Shown: piece after piece, positions 53,648 to 64,000 of the stretch
How the letters are laid out: every line of letters starts with the position of its first letter
Numbering within the stretch: the stretch's first letter is position 1
From: Acanthamoeba castellanii str. Neff
Taxonomy: Eukaryota > Discosea > Longamoebia > Acanthamoebidae
Direction of reading: 5' to 3'
Assembly (NCBI RefSeq): GCF_000313135.1
Contig: NW_004457538.1
Location: 460,124-524,123 of the forward strand
Length of the DNA stretch: 64,000 nucleotides
Position numbers and translations under genes: made by a program
Notes under the pieces: model-generated
Told to the model about the DNA's origin: nothing
The model's database searches: none
What the model saw: the letters and a program-made list of their open reading frames with translations, nothing else

Positions 53648-56600
53648 CTAGAGCTCCTTGGAGAGCTTGCGCCCGGGGCTCTGGCGCTCCGGGAGGAGTC
53701 CGCGGCTGGCCTGGTCCTTGGCAGCCACGGCAGCGATGTCGTCGGCAGACGACGAACGTCGCAGGCGAGACCTAGTGGGCTTGTGCTCCTTCCGCACTGG
53801 CACATGCAGCGGATCGAGGCCCGCCTCCTTGTTTCGTCGAATACGCTGCACAACGCACACACATCAGCACACACGTCAGCACACACGCACGACACACACG
53901 ACACACACGGCTGAGGAAACGAACCTCTTGGATCTGTCGGTTGAAGACGAGCGGGTTGAAGGCGGTGTGCTCGACCTCGTCGGGGTTGACGGGGTCCTTG
54001 GCCTTCTCGGTCCGCTTTTCCTTTTCCTTTTCCTTCTTCTTGCGCTCCTTCTTGCGCTTGTCGTCCCAGATGTAGAGCTCCGGCGTGCCGTCGGCCGTGA
54101 TGGCCGAGTCGGGCTGCTTGACCGTGGAGCTCATCGACGCCCGCACCTTGGCCACCAGCTGCGGGTTGGGCTTGATAATGTACCGCCGGTTCTTCACCAG
54201 ATTGAACGCCTGCGTGTACACATCACATGAGTGCCACGTACGGTGCGCACCGTGTGCGGTGTGTGCGGTGTGTGCGGTGTACCTCGAAGTAGGTGAGGTT
54301 GTGCTGTTCGATGAGGTAGGCGAGGATGATGCCTACGGCGAACTCGCTGCTGCGTCCGTGGTAGGACACCAGCACCTTGCCGTGCTCCTCGGTCGCCGCG
54401 CGGATGAACTGGATCACCTCCTGCTCGACAACATCAAATATCCAAAATTGTCAAAAATAACAAATTATTCTGACTAAATCCAGAAAATACAATTTTAATA
54501 AAATAAAATAAAGAAAAAAGAATAAAAAACGAACCATCAGCTTGACGTCCTTCAGGGAAGCGATCTGGAGGTACTCGAACTGCTGTGGGTGCGCGTTGGC
54601 CACCTCGCTGCAGTTGATGATGTGCGTGATGCCTAAGGCGACACACAAGTTTGTTAGTTTGGTGCGTCGTGTGCTGCGCGTTGCGTGCGTTGCGTGCGTT
54701 GCGTGCGTTGCGTGTGTTGCGTGTTGCGTACTGTAGTGGAACTTGAGCTGGTTGATTTCGTGGTTGGCCTCGTTGCCGAGGAAGATGTGCGGCGTGAGCT
54801 TGTTCATGATCTCGTGGTAGTGGTCCGTCTCCGTGGCCTGGCCCGGCCGCTGGTCGCCGGTCTTCAGCGAGTGCGCGAGCGTGTGGCGATGGTAGCGCGA
54901 CGTGGGACTGAACAGGAACTCCTCATTGTTGTTGTTGAAGATCATCGGACCACTCATGCCTGCTCTCACCAATCACCTGTCAATCGCCGCACACGCACAC
55001 GCACACGCACACGCACACGCACACGCACACGCACACGCACACGCACACGCACACGCACACGCACACGCACACGCACACGCACACGCACACAGCGGGATAT
55101 GACGTACTCATCGAGGCGCGAGGATCGGCGGCAGCGGCAAAGTTGGAGGAGTTGGTGGGAGAGTGGTTCATGGAGGCCGAAAGGGCGGACTCCTGGAGCT
55201 GGGGCATCATCACGTTGAGCATCTCCTGGAACTTGACGATCACGTCCTCCAGCGTCGGCCTGTCGTGTTGTGTTGCGTGCGCAAAGCCAGGGTTGAGGTC
55301 CATCATTACATGCATGTGCGGTGGTGCGTGTCGGGCCGGGCTGCGGTGGCGTACCGCATGAGAGGGTTGCGCATGAAGATCCACTGGAAGAACCGCAGGA
55401 GGTGCGGGTTGTTGTCGATCTTTGCCCGCTTCTCGGCCGTGATCAGCTCCTGGCCCAGATAGGTCACGCGAATGAAGAAGCGCACCCAATCGTTGTCTGC
55501 TCAGAAAGAAAGGCCGCCGGCCGGGTGGGTCAATAACCGTCAACAGTCATTAGAAGAAGAAAAGGTAATGCCGCGGCTTGTGGGGGAGGGTGGGGGTACC
55601 GTAGAAGAGGAACTCGCCGGTGAGGAGTTCGTAGAGGAGACAGCCCAGGGCCCACACGTCCGACGCCTTGTTGCAGCCCGTCTATTGGCGTATATTACAA
55701 AAAACGGTTAAAAAAAGTTGGTGCCACGTCGGCATAGAAACCAAAGACTGGGAAGCGCTCGTGAGACGCACCTTCTTGCGCCGATCGTACTTCTGGAGAT
55801 CGTCCTTCTTGTTGGCGTAGGCCGCGTTCAGCATCTCGGGACCTGCCGCCCGACGAGCGGATGACGTCAACAGGCGCTCATGAAAAAAGATAAAAAAGAT
55901 AAAAAATAGAGATGTGGTAATCATCGACGCACTCTTGTTGAACTCAGTGCCGCGCGAGCGGGTGGTGTAGCCGTCGTCCTCGCTCTGGTAGACCGTGGAT
56001 TCGCCAAAGTCGGCGAGGCACACATTGAACGGCGGCTTGTCGCTCCGCGGGTTCAGCAGCTCCTCCTGATCATCGACCGCCAAAACATAACCGCGCGTCA
56101 GTGCGTGTGCGGTGATGCATGTGCGGCGTGTGCGGTGGTGCGTGGGCGCGTACTTCTTCGATGTTGGGGTCGATGGGGTCGATGAGCACGTTGTCGCACT
56201 TGAGATCGAAGTGGTTGATCTTGAACTTGTCGCCCTTGATGCAGATCTTCATGGTCTCGAGCACCCGCGAGAAGATGTTGAGGTAGAGCACGAGATTCTC
56301 GGACAGGGGCCTGGTCTGGCGCAATCGCCACTCCTTGAGCGAGCAGCGGTAGAACCGCATGATGACCCAGTAGTGCTCCTCGCTCACGCCGTAGTCGTAG
56401 AGCTTGCATATGCGCTTGTCGTCCTTGTAGGCGTCCAGCACCAGAATCTCCGTGAAGATGTCGTGCAGCACGCACCGATCTGTGGTTGTGTTGTGTTGCG
56501 TGCGTGTGCGTGCGTGCGTCGCGTTAAGTAAGGAAGCGCAGAAGAATGGTGGAATGCAAAGAAGCGACGCACCCCAGATGGACTTGGGCAATTCCATGAG

Positions 56601-58312
56601 CTTGACTGCGACGTTCAAGTTCTCGCTGCCCACCGTGCACTTGTACACCGTACCGTAGGCCTAATGGCACAGAACGCGCGTGTGCACTAAAGAGTTAACA
56701 GAGTCGTGCAGGGCTATGACGGGTCATAGAAGCAAGAGCGTACGCCGATAGCGATGCGCTTCATGTGTTGGTATTGCTCGGGCGAGAACAGGCGATTGGT
56801 CAGCAGCTTGAGCATGCGATAGGCGCCCTCCTGTGTCACGATGATGGCCATTGTCAGCGAAGGACGTTGGGCCGGCAGACGAGTAGCGTACCTTCATCTC
56901 CAGGCTGCGCTCGACGAGCTCCGGGATGATGGGTCCGTTGGCCGGGTGGTTGATGTCTGTGTTGTGCCGCGACAAAAAGTGAATATAAAAAGGAAAAGAG
57001 AACTGCTACGGTCGAAAGAGAATTGAATTGGCGCACGTGAGTGGAGAAGGAAGGGAATGTTGAGCTTCTTGTTGTTGACCGGGAACTGATCCGTGTACAG
57101 CGGTTGCAACGTGCCCCTATAAAGTACCACGATTAACATGTGCGGTTTAAACCGTGATGGGAACAAAGAACGAAAAAGAAAAGAAAAAGAAAACGAAAAA
57201 GAACGAAAGCGAAGAGAGGGAGAAGGGAGGAAGAGTACATGGGCGTGAGAAGCAGTGAGAAGATGAGCTGGAGGAAGGTGATGTGGAGGGCCTTGTCCAT
57301 GTAGATCTTGCGCTCGTTTCTTTCCGAGAGATAGAGCTGGTTCCGCTCGATGATGTCCTCCGGGCTCAGCTCCTCGATATCATCCAGCATACCTGCTCGC
57401 GGCCCAACAGAACCCCAGTGAGACTTCAGCATTCTTCACCATTCCACACAAAGATCACTGGTATGGAATTCGTACCGGTGAGGTTCTCGATGTCTTCGAG
57501 AATGCGTCGGTTGGTGGACTGCTTGACGAACCGAAGCGAGGGATCGCTCTGCAAGATCCGGTGCTCTGTTGTGGTGCGTTGACGTCAGTTCGGGTGGGTC
57601 AACATAGCAACCGGCGGCGTTGGCCGGTAGGTACCGATGTCGGACAGCGTTTTGCCGCCTGCGGGGACCACCAGCTGCGGGAACTTCTGGGGCTTCTCGC
57701 CGAGCGCCTGGGGGGAAAGGTGTGGTTAAATCAATGCCTGGGCGCTGCCTTGAAGGCAACAGTACTAGCGTGGTGGTGGCGGTGATGGTGTGAACGTACC
57801 TCTTTGAGGAACTCCTCCTGCTTGAAATTGTGCTGGCGCAGGTCCTCCGTGAAGCGCAACTTGGGAATGAGGCTCGCCGAGTTGCTCTTCTCCAACCCGC
57901 CCGTACCTGGTGTGCGGCCACACACGACACACGACGACACACAACGACACACGACGACACACACAGTCAACCACATGTTGTCAACACGTAGCAAGCCGCA
58001 GGGAGAGAATGGTTGGCGTACCACTGGGAATGGTCAGCGGAGCGGAGCGGTTGGGCGAGAGCGGGCTCGACGTGGTGACGGTGGCGGTAGCGCGGGGCGA
58101 TGACGAGGCGGAGAGATCGTTGCTGCCGCTGCCGTCCGGCCCGCCAAAGGTGACCTTGAGCTTGGGCGACGGCAGTGCCGCCCCGTCGCTCCCGCCCATC
58201 GGCCGCTTGGGCGTCGGCGGGTGCGTCGTCATGATCGGCTTCTTCGGCGTGCGCGGCGTGATCCTTTACAGAGAATCATTAGCATTGTGCAGTGTGGTGT
58301 GTGTGTGTTGTG

Positions 58313-58379
<67 letters not shown>

Positions 58380-61300
58380 GTGTGTGTGTGTGTGTGTGTG
58401 TGTCGTATGTTGTGCGTCGTATGTTGTGTGTCGTGCGTACCGTCGGCGCTCTTGGATCTCGATGAGCTTGCGGCCCTCCTTGCCCTCCTTGGAGCTGTTG
58501 GCGCCGCCGCGCGTGGGCGAGCTCGGCATGGGCGTCGACTCGGCGTTGGTGGCCGGGAACTTGAGCGAGGGAATCGCTGGACGCGCGCTCGGCGAGCCGG
58601 GAGACAGCCGCGGCGACGCGCGCGACGGCGAACCCGACACGCTCGGTCGCGGGCTCGCAGACTTGGCGAGATCCTTGATACATATGAATGTGAGGAATGC
58701 CCAACAAAAGAAGTAAATAGTTTCGCATGAGCGTACCTCTTGCGAGTGCGGGTCGTCGTCGGAGCTGCCGCCGCCACCGAGGTTGGTGCCCTTGCCCACC
58801 GAAGCCGTTCCGTCCTTGGTCTCGTTGGCCGTCAGCTTCAGGCCTGGAATGGCGAACGGCCGTCGCACGCTCGGCGACGGGTGCGGGCTCTCGTCGCGGT
58901 CGCTGCGCTCGGAGTCGCTGTGGTCGGTTCCGGTGGCGAGCCGGCCCTCGTCGTTGTCGTCGCTTTCGCTTTCGCTCGAGCTGTGGTGCGCCTCTTTGCT
59001 GCGGGGCGACATCGGACGAGCGGCGGCGGCGGCGGCAGTGGTGGCGACGGCGGTGGTGCTGACAACCAGCGTGGTGCCCTTGCCCACCGCCGACGACCCG
59101 TCCTTGGTGTCGGCGCCCGTCAACTTCAGGCCCGGAATCGCCAGCTTGGCCATCACCTTGGGCTGGACAGGCCGGGGCTCGTCGTCGCCCTCGCTGTCGC
59201 TGCCATCCGAGGACGAGGCGTCCGAGTAGGCGGCGGAGTCAGAGAAGTTCTCCAACGAGCCTACCTTGAGTACCATGAGCGTGGTGCCCTTGCCCACCGC
59301 CGACGAGCCGTCCTTCGTGTCGGCGCCCGTCAACTTCAAGCCCGGAATCGCAATCTTTGCTGTCACCGGCGCCGGCTGTTGTGGTGGGAGAACGTTCATC
59401 AGTTTCTATGCGCACGCCATCGCACACGCGCACTCCGTCGCACACGCACACGCGCGGCCACACGAACCTTGATTTCTTCATCCTCGTCGCTCTCGCTTTC
59501 GCTGCTCGTGCTGTCCACGGCCTGGATGTCCTCTTTGCTGGCGGTCTTGAGGGTGAGGACCGTACCCTTGCCCACGGCCGACGAGCCGTCCTTGGTGTCG
59601 GCGCCGGTGAGCTTGAGCCCCGGGATGGCCAGCTTGGTCACCGCGGGAGGCGGCGGCCTAGGAGGCTCGTCTTCGCTTTCGCTTTCGCTTTCGCTTTCAC
59701 TGCTGCTTCTGGCGGCGAGCGGCGAGCGCAAGTCTTCGAGGCTGCTGTTCTGGGACGTGTTGGCTGTGGTCTTGAGCAGTACGGTGCCGCGGCCCACCGC
59801 TGTGGAGCCGTCCTTGGTGTCGGCGCCGGTCAGCTTGAGCCCTGGAATCGCGATCTTGGCCACCACCGGCTGTGTGTCGTGCGTGCGCGTGCGGTGCATG
59901 TGAGTGTGGGTAGTGTTGCGCGGCACTCAGGCCGGGTGACTGCGTACCGGTGGAGCTTCGTCTTCGCTCTCGCTCTCGCTACTGTCGCTCGACGCGGCCT
60001 TGACGAGCACCGTGCCCTTGCCCACTGCCGCGGTGCCGTCCTTGGTGTCGGCTCCGGTCAGCTTCAGGCCCGGAATGGCCAGCTTGGCCAGCGGCTTCAC
60101 CGGCGAGCCCTGGAAACGACGGAAGAAATTGATTAACGAAGTGACACTCAAAAAAGCGAACGACGAGGCGCGAAAATATGTGGTACCCCATCATCGCTTT
60201 CTCTTTCGCTTTCGCTTTCGCTTTCGCTCTCCATTTCGCGATCGCTCTCGGACTTGTCGGTGCCTTCGTCGTCGCCATCGGCGTCGGTGCCCTCTCCTGT
60301 CTCGTCGTCCGAGTCGGCGCGTTCACGATGGCCGCGGCCCGACACGAAGGTCGAAGTGGTGGTGGGCGACTTGAGGAGCGTGGTGCCCTTGCCCACCGCC
60401 GTCGAGCCGTCCTTTGTGTCAGCTCCAGTCAGCTTCAGGCCCGGAATCGCGATCATTTTCTTGGGCTACCAGACCGCACACAACGCACACGACCCGAAAT
60501 TAGTACTTTTCGGCCAATACAGAGGGGTGGAGACGTTTCCCGCACCTCGGAAACGGCGGTTGGCGACTTCATGATGACGACGTTGCCCTTGCCTATGGCC
60601 GCGGAGCCGTCCTTGGTCTCGGCTCCGCTGAGCTTGAGGCCCGGGATGAGGAGCTTGCCTGACGATGACGACATTGACGACATGGACGACACCGAGCCTC
60701 GCGACTGCGTAGCGTCGTCATCGCTCTCATCGTCTTCTGTCACTGCAAAACGCCAAAAATCAAAAAGCGAACGCGAAAGCGAAAGCGAAAAGAATGAACG
60801 GAGGGAGAGTACGCTCTGTTTCTGTGCGGCTGCCGTCGGAGGTAAGCTCCGTAGTCTGGAAGGTCGACGAGGACGTCATCTCGACAATGAGCTGCTGGCC
60901 GCTGTGGGGACCGCTGATGCTGCTGGTGTCCGACAGACGCAGCGGAGGGATCATGGTCACGATCGACCCGATGCTCACCCGCGGCTTCATCATGTCCTCG
61001 TCGTCAGAGCTGCTCTCGGCCCCCGAACACTGGTATTCGGCGGCCGCCAGCTCCTTGACTGCTCCCGCCCACATCCATCAGCCAATTTCTTTCAAAAATG
61101 ACATAAAATAATAATCAAAACAAAAAAATGAAACAAAATAAAATTAATTAAGAAACAAATAAAAAGAAACATACCGAGAGCAGCGGAGCTTTCCCTGGTG
61201 AGGGAGGTGCCCAGCTTGAGGCCGGGCAGGGTGATGGCCTTGCCCACCTTCTTGCCGATGCTGCCCATGTTGATGCTGCTCTTCAGTTGGCCGAAGGTCT

Positions 61301-63988
61301 TCTTCTCGGGCTCGGGCGCTTCGGGCGTCCAGGCGGGCGACGCCGAAGCCGAAGCCGAAGCCGACGAAGTGGCAGACGTCACTGCGGAATCCTTGGTACG
61401 CGACCAGCTGGGCATGCTCCGCATTCCCCAATCACCCCTAGGCGCAAGTCATTCAGAATTAGCTAAGAAAACACAAGCGCACGCGCCCCCACCGCACAAC
61501 ACACACGCACCACCGCACACATAGCACGCGCACGCATACAGGAAGCAAAGTACGTACTTTTCACCCGAGCTTTGAGCGGGGATGCGGCGGTTGCTGGTGC
61601 GGATGTAAGAGCCGCTCGTGCGGTTGCGCTTCTTCTCCTCCTTTTGCGCGCGATCGCTGACGATGATGGGATCGTCCCGGTTCTGCGACAGCACCGCCCG
61701 CGAGGACGACACCAGCTCGGACCGCTTGGCGTTGCCCTCTTCCGGATTACCCGTCACCGACGACAGCGACAGCTTGAGTGGCGAATCTGGGCATACCGTG
61801 CGTGCGTTTAGTGTGTGTCGTGTGCGGTCGTGTGTGCCGTGTGCGGTCGTGTGCGTTCGTGTGTACCTGTGAAGCTCATGGACTGGGCGCGCGCCTTCCG
61901 TTTGGCGGCCTTTTTGATGGGCTCCTTGCGCGGAGACAAGGCGGGCGTGCTGGCCACCCGCTTGGGGTCGACCGACGTCGAGGTGGTGGCCAGCGACGAC
62001 GATGGGGGCAGCTCGCCGGTGATCTTCCGCGGCAGCGGGATCGTGGGCAGCGAGCTCGACTGCTGCATCTGCAAGATGCCCTGCGCGCGCAGGTCGACCT
62101 GTCCGCCCAGATTGGGCGAAGACTGGCTCGTCGCTGGCTGCGGCTCAGGGCTACGTGCGTGCGACTGTCCCGTGCGCGGTGGTACGTGTGCGTGTGCGGT
62201 TGTGCGTGTCGTGCGGTGTGAGTGTATCGATCGTGCAGCGCAAAGGGAGCACGGTCGGCTGCCGCTGTACCTCGATGTACTGTGCGTTCTTGAGGATGAT
62301 CTCGTACTCGAGGGAGATCTGGCGCGCGAGGAAGTCCATAATGCGCAGCTGGTAGAACTTGCGCTTGATCTTCTCCGTCTTGTGCTCGGCGAAGCACAAC
62401 AGAATCTGAAGTAATTACATTCAACCAGTCAATACAAATCGCACACGCACGCATATCCACGAACGCGCACTGCACACGCATAGGAATAGAGTAGGCGCAA
62501 GAGACGCAGTAGCGAGATGTACGAACCTGCAGGTGAAGGGCGCACAGGGAGAGGGTGGACGAGTCGAAGCCGTCGCTATTGTACAGTTTGAGGAAGGTGA
62601 GGTAGTGGTGGCTGATGAAGAACTCCGTGTAGGCCTTGTTGCAGGCGAACGGGTTGCACGGCGTCATCAGGATCTGCCCGAACAGCTGCAGCATAACCTT
62701 CTTGACCTGCATTCCACCCATTCCAGCCACCATATATTTCATTTAAAGAACAAATAACAGAAAGCAACAGAAAGCACAGCGAACATCACATTTCAATAAT
62801 AAACAATAAAAACAATACATTGGGATTTTACCTCAAAATTGGTGAAGTGGTTGCCCTGGCCGAGGAACCGCATGAAGTAGCCGGTCTGCGGGCTGATGAG
62901 GAAGCCCAGCTGCTCCAGCAGGCAGACGCACCACGCCGTATCACTGGGATTGGTGTCAGCAACGCAGCCCATGTTTTTCGCTGCGAAGGGGGGCATGGCG
63001 TACTTGTCCTCCTCCTTGTTGCTCTGGGCGACGTCCTCCTCGGCGCTGTTGATGCGGGTGAGCTGCGGCAGGCTGAGCGCGGCAGAGCCGGACAGATGAA
63101 GCGGAGACGTGGGGAACTTGCGCTCCTCGATGTACTTGAGCTTGGCACCCACCAGCGACACCAGCGAAGAGAACAGCTTGATGATCTGTCACACAATTAA
63201 GATGAGTTGGGTGGCGTTGGTGTTCAATTTGAAAAGGGAAAACGCTGGAGTGTTGTTAGAGGCGCACCTGCAGGCGGTATTCGGTGAGGGTCTCTTTGCT
63301 CTCGTGGGAGGTGATCTCTTGTATGGTCTGATCACTGAACAGTATGCGCTTGGCATAGCCCCTATCGTACATGACACGCAACACGCAACACGCAACACGC
63401 AACACGCAACAATGTGAGTCGGTGAGATGTGTGGCACAGAGCACAATGAACGAGGTGAGGTATGTACCGGAAGAAGAGGACGGTCTCGTTGGTGCCCAAC
63501 AGCAACTGAAGAAGGAACACTAGAGTGCCCTCGTGCTTGGTCTGGGCGCACAGCTCTTGGAACACTCGCACCAGGGAATGGGTCTGTCTCACACGCCGAA
63601 GGCCTATGTGAGCAAAAGAGCAGATGTGTGCACGCGCGCAGGCCGATCGTACCAAACGGATGTGCTGAATTCTCATATCTTCGGACAGGGACTCGGGCAC
63701 CATGTTGAACACCAGGAACTGCGATTTATGTGGTCAGCCATAATATGCATGCCATTATTATTATTATATTATTATTATTCAGAGAGTTTGTACCTTGACG
63801 TGCAGGAGCGTCTCCATGGCGACGTCGATGACCTGCGAGGCCATGACGCGCGTGGGGCAGAAGTGGAGATAGTCGCCCAGCATGACCAGGCACAGCTCGA
63901 GATCGGCCAAGTTCTGGCGGGACAAGGCATCACACAGCTGCGAGTGCACGCGGCATAGGAATTTGTCCAAGCCGCGCCTGAAATCCAT
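53648..63988 (-). CDS. giant protein: helical N-terminus, IPGLKL repeats, protein kinase, pseudophosphatase
   Basis: Some 30 minus-strand exons with consistent splice signals and no intergenic break. Order: helical region (63988-62270; VFQELCAQTKHEGTLVFLLQ, TAWCVCLLEQLGFLISPQTG), Ser-rich region, eight or more repeats (61235-58840), Ser/Pro region, linker, kinase (about 56830-55180) and phosphatase fold (54970-54190), then a Lys/Glu-rich tail ending GRKLSKEL. Kinase motifs: IGAYGTVYKC (Gly loop), VAVKLM (Lys), INHFDLKCDNVLI (catalytic loop, HFD for HRD), VCLADFGES (DFG), GPEML (APE); it looks active. The phosphatase part has PHIFLGNEANHEINQLKF and GITHIINCSEV but, where HCxxGxxR is due, KVLVSYHGRSSEF. 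The ATG at 63988 may be internal, as it lies 12 bases from the window end. One gene is inferred from continuity. Confidence 0.66.
54988..55091. repeat. (CGCACA)n hexanucleotide repeat in intron
   Basis: About 17 perfect CGCACA units in the intron between the kinase and phosphatase-fold exons. Confidence 0.95.
58299..58404. repeat. (GT)n microsatellite in intron
   Basis: Long GT run with two or three interruptions, inside an intron of the giant gene between its Ser/Pro-rich exons. Confidence 0.92.
58830..61235 (-). repeat. coding repeat array, consensus IPGLKLTGADTKDGSSAVGK
   Basis: Eight clear copies of a roughly 25-residue unit, the core IPGLKLTGADTKDGS then AVGKGT, at about 60640, 60430, 60080, 59850, 59625, 59350, 59140 and 58850. 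A divergent copy at about 61220 (LPGLKLGTSLTRESSAALG) and another at 58580 (IPSLKFPATNAEST) flank them. Linkers are Ser/Glu/Asp-rich (SESESESEDE) and often lie in separate exons. The core is far better conserved than the linkers, which indicates selection on the core rather than fresh slippage. I know no family with it. Confidence 0.88.
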
Positions 63989-64000
63989 TTTTCTATGTTT

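Overview
The window is eukaryotic nuclear DNA from an Acanthamoeba-like amoebozoan (inferred from style, not from a database match). Genes are GC-rich and split by many short introns of 50-150 bp, with GTACGT/GTGCGT-type donors and introns full of GT/CA micro- and minisatellites. tRNA genes are dispersed, one with an intron, and protein architectures mix small GTPases, F-boxes, kinases and lectins in the amoebozoan manner. Two runs of N (12402-12433 and 51408-51933) mark assembly gaps.

Layout. 0-8 kb: the 3' end of an ABHD/EMB8 hydrolase, an OGFOD2-like 2-oxoglutarate oxygenase, an unrecognised multi-pass membrane protein, and on the minus strand an F-box domain that reads in phase into a Ras-type GTPase ending in a CAAX box. 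8-16 kb: tRNA-Arg and tRNA-Glu, a secreted LamG-like protein, a broken tandem copy of its second half, a WD40 fragment, and CpG-poor gene-free stretches. 16-20 kb: three nearly identical intronless 141-residue genes, each with a TATA box. 20-24 kb: a broken BAHD-like acyltransferase, a large CpG-poor block and decayed tRNAs. 24-28 kb: F-box gene A. 29-37 kb: an ERI1-like exonuclease with a one-base frame break, a decaying mitochondrial-carrier-like gene, an intron-containing tRNA-Tyr, and a RasGEF. 38-46 kb: an RWDD2-like gene, a second tRNA-Tyr and carrier copy in inverted orientation, tRNA-Glu and tRNA-Arg, an EEP/neutral-sphingomyelinase-like gene, and an ankyrin/F-box/Rab-like GTPase fusion. 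46-53 kb: a four-domain SUEL lectin and F-box gene B (paralogue of A). 53.6-64 kb: one very long minus-strand gene with an N-terminal helical region, about eight copies of a novel repeat built on IPGLKLTGADTKDG, a protein kinase, and a dual-specificity phosphatase fold lacking the catalytic Cys and Arg.

Two things stand out. Two different F-box to small-GTPase fusions occur in one window, both ending in a prenylation motif, alongside a RasGEF; this suggests GTP-controlled, membrane-tethered ubiquitin-ligase adaptors (inference). Second, the window is bimodal in CpG: genes are CpG-rich, while several gene-free blocks are almost free of CpG, and where one block can be aligned with a CpG-rich relative the changes are CG to TG or CA. 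That is the footprint of deamination of methylated cytosine. Exon limits were worked out by hand from splice signals and reading phase and need transcript support.
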